In this document: piece by piece, positions 36,952 through 46,514 of the stretch | How the letters are laid out: each line of letters begins with the position of its first letter | How positions within the stretch are numbered: position 1 is the stretch's first letter | Assembly (NCBI GenBank): GCA_016235245.1 | Contig: JACRLO010000008.1 | Coordinates: 1 to 64,000 of the forward strand | Source: Nitrospirota bacterium | Lineage (GTDB): Bacteria > Nitrospirota > Thermodesulfovibrionia > Thermodesulfovibrionales > UBA6898 | Length of the DNA: 64,000 nucleotides | Reading direction: 5' to 3' | Made by a program: the position numbers and the translations under genes | The notes under the pieces: model-generated | Told to the model about the DNA's origin: nothing | What the model saw: the letters and a program-made list of their open reading frames with translations, nothing else | Database searches by the model: none

Positions 36952-38466
36952 CTACTTCCTTTTATTGTCTTTCTTCTGACCTGGCTTTTCAGACTTAAGG
37001 CCTGCGGGATGGTCCTTCAGGGCCTGTTTACCTGCCTCGCTCTTATACCAGTCGAGCGGACGGTCGGTCTGGTCCTTAAATGCTTCCAGGGAATCATCCC
37101 GAAGTTTGGCAGCCTCCTCATCGGCTTGCGCAACAAGAATCTCATCCACAACCTGGGGACAAGAGGCCACTGAGCCTGGTCTGGCCTCGATCTCTTCGCG
37201 CACGCTCGGCATAACCTTCGGGTCCTTTGCCATGGCCATCTTCAGTTCAATCGAGAAGTTGACGTATCGTTCAAGCATCCTGAATACTGCAGAATCGCCC
37301 ATCGGACTTCCGGCATTCTCATCAGGCAGAGGAGAAACCTTGCCATTTTCGATCTTGGCACGGCCCACCATCTCGCAACCGGTTCCTCCGTCAGTGGTGT
37401 ATCCAAGATTATCGGTAATCACCGCAAGGACCGTGGGTATGTTGGCAAGGTCCCAGTGCGCAAGGAGACCAACCTCCCCATCAGGCAAAGGCTTAAGGTC
37501 ATCAATACTCATTGCCAGGACACGTGACCAAGGCGGTACAGGCCTTGTGCGCTGGCGCTTTGGCAGGCCTTTGGCATATCGCCGAAGGGAGTCGTCAAAC
37601 AGATTTGTGGCCGTCTCTGCCTCGCCAAGCACGTTAACGCAGTGAGAGTCAGGTATGCCGAGTATTTCCTGCACCATTGCATAATAATCATCGCGGGTTA
37701 CGACACCGAACCGATTACGGTAGCCACCCCCATCACATATACGGCTGCCTGGAGGGAGACAGAAGTTCATCTTTTTTCGTCGGCAGGCCTGGAAAAAATA
37801 GACATATGCCGAGGTTGCTCCTATCAGGGCCACCGGAACCCCGCTCGCTTCAGACTCACGAAGGGCCTTGAGCAGCGCATTAATATGAATACCTGATTTG
37901 CCAAGAAGGAACTCGCTGTCCGGCGTTCCAAAGGCACGACGTGTCTGGTCCATGCCTATTGCCATGCCCATTGAAGGAGCCATTTCAGGGCTCGGGGCCA
38001 GGATCAGTATCCGGCAGCGCTTACCATCCTCGAAATCAGGAAAAAGATAGGAAGCGGTCATCATCCTGTTCGCGCCGAAAACAAGACGCTTGCCGTCTTC
38101 GTCGCGGAAGATGCGCCCCCGCTGCGTCAGACTGGTCGTTCCGCCTGTGAGACAGGCCATGACCGACTGCTCAAGCGGAAAGGACGCAACAAGGTGGGTC
38201 TTAAAAACATCGTTGTAGACCATCGGAACGTCCTGCCAACGATTTATGTCCCCGGGTCGCACCTTCTTTGCCTCGCAAAACTCATGAAAAATTGGATTGG
38301 CTGTGTATTGAAGAGCAAACATTCTGAGCGAGTAATCGTTGAATACAGAATCAGGAATCTCTGCATCTACACCTGCCTCAATGAACCGGAGCACGTCCGC
38401 CGTGAGACGATGGCGCTCAGCTTCAGCATCGGATGGGCTCAGAGGGGTAAAGGGTACCTTGGGCAT
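36952..38466 (-). CDS. LuxE-like acyl-protein synthetase
   Basis: A 504-residue member of the ANL-type acyl-protein synthetase family related to LuxE, which transfers an activated fatty acyl group to a Cys and on to LuxC. The core includes SVMACLTGGTTS as the ATP-binding Ser/Thr/Gly loop, ILAPSPEMAPSMGMAIGM, the RICDGGGYRNRFG segment and LGEAETATN. It is longer than LuxE (about 370 residues), with an extra C-terminal region ending in a Lys-rich tail. No LuxC-like reductase or luciferase is nearby. A strong binding site, GGAGGTC, precedes the ATG. Confidence 0.82.
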   Translation of the reverse strand: MPKVPFTPLSPSDAEAERHRLTADVLRFIEAGVDAEIPDSVFNDYSLRMFALQYTANPIFHEFCEAKKVRPGDINRWQDVPMVYNDVFKTHLVASFPLEQSVMACLTGGTTSLTQRGRIFRDEDGKRLVFGANRMMTASYLFPDFEDGKRCRILILAPSPEMAPSMGMAIGMDQTRRAFGTPDSEFLLGKSGIHINALLKALRESEASGVPVALIGATSAYVYFFQACRRKKMNFCLPPGSRICDGGGYRNRFGVVTRDDYYAMVQEILGIPDSHCVNVLGEAETATNLFDDSLRRYAKGLPKRQRTRPVPPWSRVLAMSIDDLKPLPDGEVGLLAHWDLANIPTVLAVITDNLGYTTDGGTGCEMVGRAKIENGKVSPLPDENAGSPMGDSAVFRMLERYVNFSIELKMAMAKDPKVMPSVREEIEARPGSVASCPQVVDEILVAQADEEAAKLRDDSLEAFKDQTDRPLDWYKSEAGKQALKDHPAGLKSEKPGQKKDNKRK

Positions 38467-38899
38467 TGGGAAAGACCTCCTTTATCAGCTATCAGTTTTC
38501 AGCTATTAGTAATACCTCTCCGGACCATCTCTGGCAAGAAGGAGAATACTGAGGATATCATAGCAAAAAATATGCCTTGGACAACAAGAATCACATGACG
38601 ACAAAATCCTTTCCAAGGCAATGAGTTACAGGGATAGACAGTTACAGCGTTCCCTTTCGGAATCGGCATTATGCACAATAAAAAGGCAGCTCTGCCCAAA
38701 TTAAGGGCATTACATTCTCCGTTTGCGCCAGCGAAAACCTGCTGTTGCCTGCGCGTCCATCAAATGCAGCGACCAACCGAAACTGGCGTTTCTCGACTCA
38801 ATAAAAGCCCTTTTGTTACTATAACACCATATGCGGCACAGGACATCGGGTCAAGATTTCAGAAAATGTGCCGATGGTAAACGTTGATGCGAATGAAGC
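38467..38899. other. Intergenic region without a supported gene
   Basis: About 430 bases between the divergent LuxE-like and GT2 genes. I see no convincing coding frame. Weak features are a TCAGCTATCAG/TCAGCTATTAG direct repeat at about 38484-38510 and a nine-base inverted repeat, TGCCTTGGA/TCCAAGGCA (38573-38581 and 38612-38620), with a 30-base loop. It probably carries the divergent promoters. Confidence 0.5.
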
Positions 38900-39673
38900 A
38901 TGCAAAAGGACGACATGATTCTCGGGAAAAAATTAATAGTAATAATGCCTGCCTATAATGCTTCGCTGACCCTCAGGAAGACGTATGAGGAACTGCCTCA
39001 CGAATATGTGGATGAAGTAATCCTCGTCGATGACGCCTCACAAGACGATACGCCCCGTATCGCAGGAGAATTGGGGATAAAGACTGTCATTCATACGAAA
39101 AACACGGGATATGGAGGCAACCAGAAAACCTGCTACCGGGAGGCCCTCTGGCATGGAGCAGATATTGTTGTCATGGTTCATGCAGACTATCAGTATTCAC
39201 CAAGACTTGTGGCAGCCATGGCCAGCATGATCGCCTCAGGGCATTACGATGTTGTACTGGGATCGAGGATACTCGGGGGCATGGCACTCAAGGGAGGCAT
39301 GCCTCTCTATAAATACATTGCAAACAGGCTTCTGACCCTGATTGAAAACATTGCACTGGGCGCCAAGTTGTCCGAATATCATACGGGGTTTCGGGCCTTC
39401 ACCCGCGAAGTGTTGGAGACCCTGCCGCTTGAGGAAAACTCTGATGATTTTGTCTTTGACAATGAGATCCTGGTGCAGGCGGTCTACTTCGGGTTCCGTA
39501 TCGGCGAACTGAGCTGTCCGGCAAGATACTTCGAGGAGGCATCCTCCATTAACTTCAGAAGAAGTGTAACATACGGACTCAGCGTGCTTGGCAGAATAAT
39601 GAAATATTTACTCTGCAGATGGAGGATAAGAGAAATTGCCATCCTGGACAGAAAAGGAAGAAAACTGATCTGA
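38900..39673 (+). CDS. Family 2 glycosyltransferase (polyprenyl-phosphate sugar transferase type)
   Basis: A 257-residue cytosolic GT-A enzyme with [12 protein letters not shown], the [12 protein letters not shown] nucleotide-binding strand and the [10 protein letters not shown] metal-binding region in place of [13 protein letters not shown] resembles DPM1/GtrB-like transferases that make polyprenyl-phosphate sugar donors. Such donors feed the GT-C enzymes encoded downstream. A second ATG at 38915 has AAAGGA just before it and may be the real start. Next gene on the strand starts about 210 bases later. Confidence 0.9.
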   Translation: MQKDDMILGKKLIVIMPAYNASLTLRKTYEELPHEYVDEVILVDDASQDDTPRIAGELGIKTVIHTKNTGYGGNQKTCYREALWHGADIVVMVHADYQYSPRLVAAMASMIASGHYDVVLGSRILGGMALKGGMPLYKYIANRLLTLIENIALGAKLSEYHTGFRAFTREVLETLPLEENSDDFVFDNEILVQAVYFGFRIGELSCPARYFEEASSINFRRSVTYGLSVLGRIMKYLLCRWRIREIAILDRKGRKLI

Positions 39674-39881
39674 ATTGCGTTATAGAACGCCATTGAGTGC
39701 GGTTATGACCAGATCTTTACATGAATAAGCTGAGAACTGTACGACAAGGCAGATCATCACGAAAGTGAGCGCGGCATATAGCCTTACCTCATGGAGACAT
39801 TCACCGTTACTGCAAGCCCTGTCTTCACTTGCGTTTATGCCTAACGATATACTATGTTACAAACAAAAATGAAGGAGTGTC

Positions 39882-41141
39882 GTGCAGTTTAGGATGAACA
39901 CGGTTCTTACAAATTGGAAAGCACTTGCAGTGGTCCTTATTCTCGCGGCATTCCTGCGCTTTTGGGGCGCGTTCGACATCACTGACTATACAGATGATGA
40001 ATACGTCCAGGTTCCGTCTGCCGTCAGCTTGTTCAAATATGGAACAACGACCGAACTGCAATGGGTGCATCCCCCGCTGAGCAGTCACATTTTGTATGGC
40101 ACAATAACTCTTTTTGGCGATAATCCCTACGGCTGGAGAATGGGGAACATTGTTTTTGGAACTGCTACCGTAATTCTGATCTATCTGGTCGGCATGCATC
40201 TCTATCCCGGCACTGCCGTTCCTCTCCTGGCGGCCAGCCTTCTGGCCCTGGACCCTTTCCATATTGATATCTCACGTACCACTTTTATGGAAATACCGAC
40301 CTCTTTTTTCTTTTTTCTTTACTTGTATTTCATGCTTAAATATTGCGAACACAGTGGGAAAGCATTATTTTTCGCCGGCATTGCCCTAGGACTAACGATA
40401 GCCACGAAAGCCTATTATATCTTTACTGTTCCAATGGTCGCAGCATATGCTTTCTACCGGGCACGGCAGAGGGGAGAATCGTCAGGCTCTCTCTTAATTG
40501 ACTTTTCATTTCTTCTTTTTTTGCTTCCATTGACCATATATTTTCTTTCATTCATTCACTGGTTCGGGCGAGGGTATACGCTGACAGAGTTCGTTCAGAT
40601 GAAAAATGATGCTGTTTGGACAGTAAAGAATCTGACACTTTCCTATTTTCATGCCAGTGACAATATACTGGCAGCAGGAAAACCCTGGCAGTGGTTTCTC
40701 AAACCGGTGATTTATGGATACCAGACATTTTCCGACGGAAATAGCGGCCGGTTCCTTCTGGAGATAAACAATTTCCCCTTTCGCATGCTGACCATCCCCT
40801 CGCTCGTGATGGCAAGTGTCTATGCCTGGCGCAAAAAACTTATGCAGGAACTGCTCGTTCCGTTCCTCTTCGTTGTTTGCTACTTTATTTTTCTGATTGT
40901 AAATAGACCGATCTTCAGCACTAATGCCACAGTTCTGCTGCCTTTCGCATATCTTATCGTAGCTCGTACAGTCGTGTTGATTGCTCGTCAGCGTAAAAGG
41001 GAATATCTTATTTATGCTGGTTTTCTTTCTTGCGTTCTTGCGTGGGGCCTTTATACCTTCCCTCTCGTTTCAGGGCAACTGGTCCCCTTGTCCTTATACC
41101 AGCCGATCATATCCATGACGCATTTTATGCAAGGGCACTGA
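39882..41141 (+). CDS. GT-C membrane glycosyltransferase (GT39/PMT-like)
   Basis: A 419-residue polytopic membrane protein, probably with 10 or more helices. The first external loop has TDDEYVQVP, with acidic residues at 38-40 in the place of the GT39 catalytic Asp/Glu. Downstream LDPFHIDISRTTFME resembles PMT/ArnT-like enzymes using lipid-linked donors. It starts at GTG with GAAGGAG upstream; an ATG at 39894 is also in frame. Its stop overlaps the following ATG (TGATG). Confidence 0.85.
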   Translation: MQFRMNTVLTNWKALAVVLILAAFLRFWGAFDITDYTDDEYVQVPSAVSLFKYGTTTELQWVHPPLSSHILYGTITLFGDNPYGWRMGNIVFGTATVILIYLVGMHLYPGTAVPLLAASLLALDPFHIDISRTTFMEIPTSFFFFLYLYFMLKYCEHSGKALFFAGIALGLTIATKAYYIFTVPMVAAYAFYRARQRGESSGSLLIDFSFLLFLLPLTIYFLSFIHWFGRGYTLTEFVQMKNDAVWTVKNLTLSYFHASDNILAAGKPWQWFLKPVIYGYQTFSDGNSGRFLLEINNFPFRMLTIPSLVMASVYAWRKKLMQELLVPFLFVVCYFIFLIVNRPIFSTNATVLLPFAYLIVARTVVLIARQRKREYLIYAGFLSCVLAWGLYTFPLVSGQLVPLSLYQPIISMTHFMQGH

Positions 41142-41743
41142 TGCAGAACCGAAGCGCCACAATTGCTGGTATGCTGCTGGTTGTCTGCTGTACCATCTTC
41201 CTCACGTTTTTCTACGGTCCACTGCGGCGCATATACATTTCCCCCAGCAGGATCCAGCAGGCATCGTCGGCATCAGAGATATATCAAACCTGGGAAGAAC
41301 TCGGGGTTAGGGGACGCACGGCTATCCTTTTCACCCGTCATCTTAATTCAGAAGTATCAATGAAGGACACAGAAGGATTCAAGTTAGCCGAACTCGCAAT
41401 GAGCCACGGCATTGTAAGAACCATATTTCACATCGTGCCGGATAATGCGTGGCCAGTAGTCACCGAGAACCTATCTGGCCGCAAAAATGCCCGAAACACA
41501 TCTTCCGGTTTTGCATTGATCGTTTCGGAAGGAAGGATAAACGTCCTCCCGCTGTCTCATTATAAGCCTTTAGGTGAAAAATCTCTGGTAGTCGTGGAAC
41601 CAGGCGTTTGGAACAAACAGGAACTCGCTCAAATTGCGCACCTTATCAAATCAGGAGACCTCAGCACTGATCTTGTTCTCATTATCAGAGGTTCATTATC
41701 TGACATGGAAACTTTCAGACCCGGTCTGCCACCTCCCCGCTGA
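41141..41743 (+). CDS. Hypothetical single-pass membrane protein coupled to the GT39-like gene
   Basis: A 200-residue protein with one N-terminal hydrophobic helix (about residues 8-26) and a soluble remainder, probably periplasmic. The start ATG shares a base with the stop of the glycosyltransferase gene, so translation is coupled. It could be a partner or accessory subunit. No known family is recognised. It converges on the methyltransferase gene 19 bases away. Confidence 0.7.
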   Translation: MQNRSATIAGMLLVVCCTIFLTFFYGPLRRIYISPSRIQQASSASEIYQTWEELGVRGRTAILFTRHLNSEVSMKDTEGFKLAELAMSHGIVRTIFHIVPDNAWPVVTENLSGRKNARNTSSGFALIVSEGRINVLPLSHYKPLGEKSLVVVEPGVWNKQELAQIAHLIKSGDLSTDLVLIIRGSLSDMETFRPGLPPPR

Positions 41744-41762
41744 TGTAACAAAAGGAACGATA

Positions 41763-42692
41763 TCAGCGTAATCGGCAGGGTTTTCGGAAAAAACTCATGC
41801 CGTAAAGAGACAAATACTTTCTATATGAGCTGTGCATGCTGATATGCCGGCCGCTGAAAAGCAGATCCAACAGATACAGCACCTTCACAACCGGCAGATA
41901 AAAATACCAGCGTTTCAACTGCCTGACAAAGACCGGATTATAGGGTGGGTTCAAGAAAAGTGTTTCCAGTTCCTCGAATCCGCTTTCTCTCGCCAACGAT
42001 GCAATTTGGGTAAAATCTACGGCGCTTTCTCTGTCATCGAAGTATACATCGCGTCGGAGTTTGCTATGGTACATCAGTCGCCGCAGGAAAAAAGCATCGT
42101 TTGGCTCGAACACAATGAGGACTCCCCCTTCATCGAGAGCGCTGAATGCTTCCTCAAAAGCCGGACGCCTTCGCTCCTCCGGCAGATGATGAAGACTCAC
42201 CCAGAACGCTGCCGACTGCAGGACTCCTTGAGCAAAGATCGGCCGCGTAATGTCCGCGCATATCCGCCGCAGAGAGCGGGGAGCGAGTTTAAGTGCCGCT
42301 ATGCTCACATCACAAACGAATGCTTCTGCCTGCTCCATATGCTCCAGGAGATATCGAGCACAGTGCCCCTCCCCTCCGCCAAGTTCGGCAAAACGAACTT
42401 CGATCTTCCGCGCAATCCCTGTTTTCTTAAGGTAAGCACGAAGTCGTCCAAGCATGCGCTGATAGAGCTGAGGCCGAAAGTATGAAAGCCCCTGGATGTT
42501 GAGATTATCGAACACCTCCATTTCGTGGAGCAGTGCTGCATCGACTGCTTCCCGATCAATAAGCAACGCAATTTCCTGCTCTACCGGAAAGGATTCTCGA
42601 TCATCGCTTGTTGCAAGGCGGGTTCCCTGCAACATAAGAGGCAATCGGGAAACAGGACTCACGAGTACTGTGGACAGAATTCCGTCGGTCAC
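41763..42692 (-). CDS. SAM-dependent methyltransferase with Trm112-like N-terminus
   Basis: About 309 residues from the GTG at 42692, which overlaps the GT9 stop as GTGA; an ATG further upstream is in frame but less likely. Residues 1-60 resemble the Trm112/UPF0434-type module (GILSTVLVSPVSRLPLML) without its zinc-binding Cys. Residues about 100-230 hold a class I methyltransferase domain with FAELGGGEGHCARYL. Such fused modules are common in glycan and lipid clusters. The C-terminal third has a hydrophobic patch (FYLPVVKVLYLLDLLF). Last gene of the radical SAM operon. Confidence 0.8.
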   Translation of the reverse strand: MTDGILSTVLVSPVSRLPLMLQGTRLATSDDRESFPVEQEIALLIDREAVDAALLHEMEVFDNLNIQGLSYFRPQLYQRMLGRLRAYLKKTGIARKIEVRFAELGGGEGHCARYLLEHMEQAEAFVCDVSIAALKLAPRSLRRICADITRPIFAQGVLQSAAFWVSLHHLPEERRRPAFEEAFSALDEGGVLIVFEPNDAFFLRRLMYHSKLRRDVYFDDRESAVDFTQIASLARESGFEELETLFLNPPYNPVFVRQLKRWYFYLPVVKVLYLLDLLFSGRHISMHSSYRKYLSLYGMSFFRKPCRLR

Positions 42693-43918
42693 GGACAGTT
42701 CACCGGAGCGCCAAGAAAACGTTCCTCCAGAGCCGCCGCTACCTGTTCCGGCATAATCGATGAGAGGCAAACATTTCTTTCGCAGGTTTCAGCGTAGAGC
42801 GACTGTTTACTGTCGTAAACGCACATACAGGGCGAGCAGTACAGGTTCTCCGGATAGAATACCAGAGCGTTGCTGTTCATCGGTCCATAGACCACCGGAG
42901 TTTCCGGGCCGAAAAATGCCGCAATGTTTTTCCCGTAAAGAGCCGCAATGTGAAGGGGTCCGCTGTCATTAGTAATGACGAGTTCCGACATTTCAATAAG
43001 TGTGAACAACTCCTTAAGCGATGTCTGACCTGCGCAGTTCAAAAGGCGTGCTTTGCGTGTACTGACCTGCCGGGTAATCCCATCCACGTATGCATATTCT
43101 GATCTCCCCCCGATGAGCACATAGGTATAATCCGGGTGCTTGTCCATGAGTATGGCAAGCAGCGTGACAAAATTTTGTGACGGCCACTTCCTGAACGCGA
43201 ACAGGTCGCCCGAATTGACATTTACGATGATGATACGCTCCGCATCTCCCAGCTTGAAGCGCGCACGGATACTCTCTTCGAGCTCCTGCCGGAAGGAAGG
43301 AATTACCGACGCATGGTCTTCGGGGCTGAGCGGCAGATCGAGCTGAGCTGCATAGGCAAGATATATATCTGAAATATGGTGATAAAAATTAAAAGCTACT
43401 TTGTGCGTAAGAATGCCTTCAGGCCGGATCTTTCGGTGATAGAGCCCAACCCGGATGGGAGCAGCTGAAAGTGCCGCGATCATCAGAGGAAACTTGGCAA
43501 AAAATTCCAGGTCGACCGACACATCGTATCTCTTAGTGAGCAAGCCGATAGCGATCCGAAAGCAGCTCCGAAGAAACATCGGCATTGAGCTGAAATCGGC
43601 GATCAGCACATCATCGGCCAGCCCGCACAGAGATATCACTTCCCGGTACGCACCGGCGGTTATGAAAGTAATCTTGGCATTAGGATAGCTTCTGCGAAGT
43701 ACCTTGATCAACGGGATGGCCTGGAGAATGCTCCCCATGCCGAAATATTTCTGTATCAGTACCCGGGTAACCAGGTCGTTTTCCCTTCGCCGGCGCGCCG
43801 GCAGCAGCAGTTTCTTCACCTGAAACAAAATCCCCAGGATCCTGCAAAGGAACGTGCCAAGGTTGTCATCAATGATCCTCATGAACCGATAGGTCATGGT
43901 CTTTGCCTTATTCCCCAA
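42689..43918 (-). CDS. Family 9 glycosyltransferase (heptosyltransferase-like)
   Basis: A 409-residue GT-B enzyme. The core has IQKYFGMGSILQAIPLIKVLRR (ADP-heptose transferase start), then IIVNVNSGDLFAFRKWP and SELVITNDSGPLHIAALYGK, the sugar-nucleotide-binding motif. The last 40 residues contain three Cys (YCSPCMC), an unusual extra. Located between a radical SAM gene and the methyltransferase gene, overlapping the latter. Confidence 0.9.
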   Translation of the reverse strand: MGNKAKTMTYRFMRIIDDNLGTFLCRILGILFQVKKLLLPARRRRENDLVTRVLIQKYFGMGSILQAIPLIKVLRRSYPNAKITFITAGAYREVISLCGLADDVLIADFSSMPMFLRSCFRIAIGLLTKRYDVSVDLEFFAKFPLMIAALSAAPIRVGLYHRKIRPEGILTHKVAFNFYHHISDIYLAYAAQLDLPLSPEDHASVIPSFRQELEESIRARFKLGDAERIIIVNVNSGDLFAFRKWPSQNFVTLLAILMDKHPDYTYVLIGGRSEYAYVDGITRQVSTRKARLLNCAGQTSLKELFTLIEMSELVITNDSGPLHIAALYGKNIAAFFGPETPVVYGPMNSNALVFYPENLYCSPCMCVYDSKQSLYAETCERNVCLSSIMPEQVAAALEERFLGAPVNCP

Positions 43919-43938
43919 GAATATCCCATCGCACCGCC

Positions 43939-45444
43939 CTAGAAGAACCTTTTTATAAGACCGTAGATCCGATCCTCAAAGAGAAACTGATAGATACCAT
44001 GCCGAAAGCGGAAGCTGGCCAGCGGCCGGTACAACCAAGCCAACACTTTAAGCAAAGCATACTTCAGACTCGATCCTGAGGTCATCCTGAATATTTTCCC
44101 GTCTATGAAATACATGGTCAAAAACATCATTCTGACAAACTGATTGTGTTCCCTCGTCATCCATACCGGGTTGTAATCCGAAGCCTCGAGCTCATAGTTT
44201 CCCCATTCCGCCAGATTGGCTGGAGGTGTATACCCGTGCAGGACTGCAAGCTCATACAGCTCCGTGCCGGGCAGCGGTCGAGGTTTGTTCAGAGGAATGA
44301 CGATACAGCGGGGATTATCCCTGATCAATTGCAGGATCAGGTCCCGCGTCATTTTGGTCTCCTCCAGCGTTTCCGTCGGAAAACCGACAATGAAATTGTA
44401 ATACACAATAATCTCGGGGTGTCGGGCAAGTTTCCGGTTCGCCTCCAGGGTCTGCGCTGCCGTGATATTTTTTCGCATAAGAGAAAGCAGCCGGTCACAA
44501 CCGGATTCAGCGCCAATATGCATGCTGGTAGTTCCGGCATCCGCAAGCTTCTTCAGAAATCTGTCGCTCATATTGAGGATCTCGTTAATCCTGGCACCCC
44601 GGAACCCTAATTTGACACGGATTTGCCGCCGTCTGATCTCATCGATGATCGCCTCTACGTGCCTAAGATCCACAAATGAGTCATCATCGATAAAATAGAT
44701 CAGAGTGGCGCCAAATTTTTCCTGCACCATGCCGATATGAGAGACAACTTCCTCAACAGGATATGGCAGCCATTTCTTGCCGAATTTGGCATAAAGCGCA
44801 GGGGAACTGCAGAACGCGCATTGGTATGGACAACCCATAACGCTGTACATCGGGAAGACGACTTCGTTTTCATTGATATGCCTGTAAACTGACAGATCAG
44901 GAATGATATGGTAAGGAATATGCCGGTAGTCGATGAATTCAAAAGCCGGTGCGACCTCATTGTGATGCGACTGACCCTGTTCGTCGCGCCACGACAAGCC
45001 CTGGATATCTTCGAGCGGGAGACCTCCGGCATCGTCAATGAGATGACGGAAAAGATCATAAAACGGCTGAGCGCCGTACCCACGAATGATGTAATCAATG
45101 GATGGTTCCCGGAGTATTTCCTGCGGGCTAAAAGTGGAGTGCGGCCCGCCCCAAACTATCGTCAGCTCCGGATGCCGCGCCTTGACCGCACGTGACAACC
45201 TGACGCTCTCGGTCACTGAAACGCCGCTCATCACCGAAAAACCGACGATCCGCGTTCGTTCATTGATCATCCGGAATAGATCAAACTCAGCGGAGGAAGA
45301 ATTGATACGCGCATCCAGAATCTGCACAGGATACCCCTCGCGTACGATCCTGCTGGAGGCATACAGCAACCCCAGAGGAAGCATGCGGATGAAGGCTCCC
45401 GTAAGCGAAGTCCTCGGCTGTATCATAATGACTTCAGGTGTCAT
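43939..45444 (-). CDS. Cobalamin-binding radical SAM enzyme
   Basis: A 501-residue protein. Residues 1-155 form a B12-binding domain (IVWGGPHSTFSPQEI); the radical SAM CX3CX2C cluster is Cys205, Cys209 and Cys212 (VMGCPYQCAFCSSP). Motifs FIDDDSFVD, IGAESGCDRLLSLM and FIVGFPTETLEE follow. The class includes methylases of unreactive carbons and lipid or glycan modifiers; substrate unknown. The start ATG shares a base with the SPASM gene stop, so the operon is coupled. Confidence 0.89.
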   Translation of the reverse strand: MTPEVIMIQPRTSLTGAFIRMLPLGLLYASSRIVREGYPVQILDARINSSSAEFDLFRMINERTRIVGFSVMSGVSVTESVRLSRAVKARHPELTIVWGGPHSTFSPQEILREPSIDYIIRGYGAQPFYDLFRHLIDDAGGLPLEDIQGLSWRDEQGQSHHNEVAPAFEFIDYRHIPYHIIPDLSVYRHINENEVVFPMYSVMGCPYQCAFCSSPALYAKFGKKWLPYPVEEVVSHIGMVQEKFGATLIYFIDDDSFVDLRHVEAIIDEIRRRQIRVKLGFRGARINEILNMSDRFLKKLADAGTTSMHIGAESGCDRLLSLMRKNITAAQTLEANRKLARHPEIIVYYNFIVGFPTETLEETKMTRDLILQLIRDNPRCIVIPLNKPRPLPGTELYELAVLHGYTPPANLAEWGNYELEASDYNPVWMTREHNQFVRMMFLTMYFIDGKIFRMTSGSSLKYALLKVLAWLYRPLASFRFRHGIYQFLFEDRIYGLIKRFF

Positions 45445-46514
45445 CAGTCCTTTATGTCCAGATCCTTAAATGGGATTGGGTTGACTGGATGACAATCGAC
45501 CCGCACGGGAACGGTCATCCCCGACAGAGGCTTGATATATTTTTCGATGTAGTCCGGGTCCGCGCCGATCAAACAATCCGGGCTGCGCTTTTTAAACGCA
45601 GGGAAATTACCCATCCGTTTCCAGATCGTTTCGAGCGGCTCCTCCCGAACATTGCCGAAAGAAATATAGTTCATCCCGCAGCCCATGACATCCCCGTAGC
45701 AGGAAATGCTGAGCTTTTCCCGCCCTCCCGGGCATTCCTGCCGCATCGAAAAATTGATGGTCCAATCTGACCGCACATGGGGATTCTGTCTCATATACTC
45801 CTGTACGCTTCTCCACTCACCGGGTGTCAGCAACACGTCGTGCTCATCCGCCCAATTTCCCGAAACACAGGCAAGAGAAAAAACAATGCCGATATCGTTC
45901 TCCGCGGCAAACCGAACCATCTCCTCCATTTTTTTCAATCCGCCGTGCATGATCACCGTGCTGAGATAGACCGCAAAACCCTGGCGCTTTGCCTCAGCAA
46001 CGGCCTCCATGACTTTATTAAAATGCCCGGCGGCACCGCGAATGCGGTCGTTTAATTGAGGATCCGTACTGTCAAGACTGAGGTGTATAGTCTCGACCCC
46101 AGCCCGCTTGAGGTCAGCAAGGTAATCCCTGTTGAGGTTCAATGAGTTGGTTACAAGGGCAAATATCGTATTCCGGGGATCCATGACCGCTAGGATATCA
46201 AAAAGGTCCTTGCGAAGGGTCGGCTCCCCACCCGACAGGATGACCGAAAAAGCGCCAAGACGAGACGCCTCTTTCCATATCCTTCTGTAATCCTCCACGG
46301 TCAGGTAAGTGTCATCCTGCCGCTTCATACGCGAAGCATAGCACATAATGCATTTTGAATTACATTCAGCCAGGAGCGCAAACTCAACGGTCCTGAGCAC
46401 GGGTTGTCGAAGAACAAGGGTCCTGGCATATCCCGACAGAATTTTTGGCAGCAGACTTATGCGCCGCTTGATCACCTGCGCGTGATAGAGGTAATGCCGC
46501 ATTTCCCCGATCAT
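45444..46514 (-). CDS. Radical SAM/SPASM enzyme
   Basis: A 356-residue protein. The radical SAM cluster is Cys51, Cys55 and Cys58 (LAECNSKCIMCYAS), with ILSGGEPTLRKDL and LSLDSTDPQLNDRIRG. A C-terminal SPASM region with SCYGDVMGCGMNYISFGNV and SPDCLIGADPDY can bind extra iron-sulfur clusters. SPASM enzymes modify peptides, proteins or small molecules; no precursor peptide gene was found. Overlaps the neighbours on both sides by one to four bases. Confidence 0.88.
   Translation of the reverse strand: MIGEMRHYLYHAQVIKRRISLLPKILSGYARTLVLRQPVLRTVEFALLAECNSKCIMCYASRMKRQDDTYLTVEDYRRIWKEASRLGAFSVILSGGEPTLRKDLFDILAVMDPRNTIFALVTNSLNLNRDYLADLKRAGVETIHLSLDSTDPQLNDRIRGAAGHFNKVMEAVAEAKRQGFAVYLSTVIMHGGLKKMEEMVRFAAENDIGIVFSLACVSGNWADEHDVLLTPGEWRSVQEYMRQNPHVRSDWTINFSMRQECPGGREKLSISCYGDVMGCGMNYISFGNVREEPLETIWKRMGNFPAFKKRSPDCLIGADPDYIEKYIKPLSGMTVPVRVDCHPVNPIPFKDLDIKD

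Noticed and set aside
38573-38620. Nine-base inverted repeat with a 30-base loop as a possible riboswitch or terminator
   Set aside because: The stem is short for the loop, no U run follows, and no known aptamer pattern was recognised.
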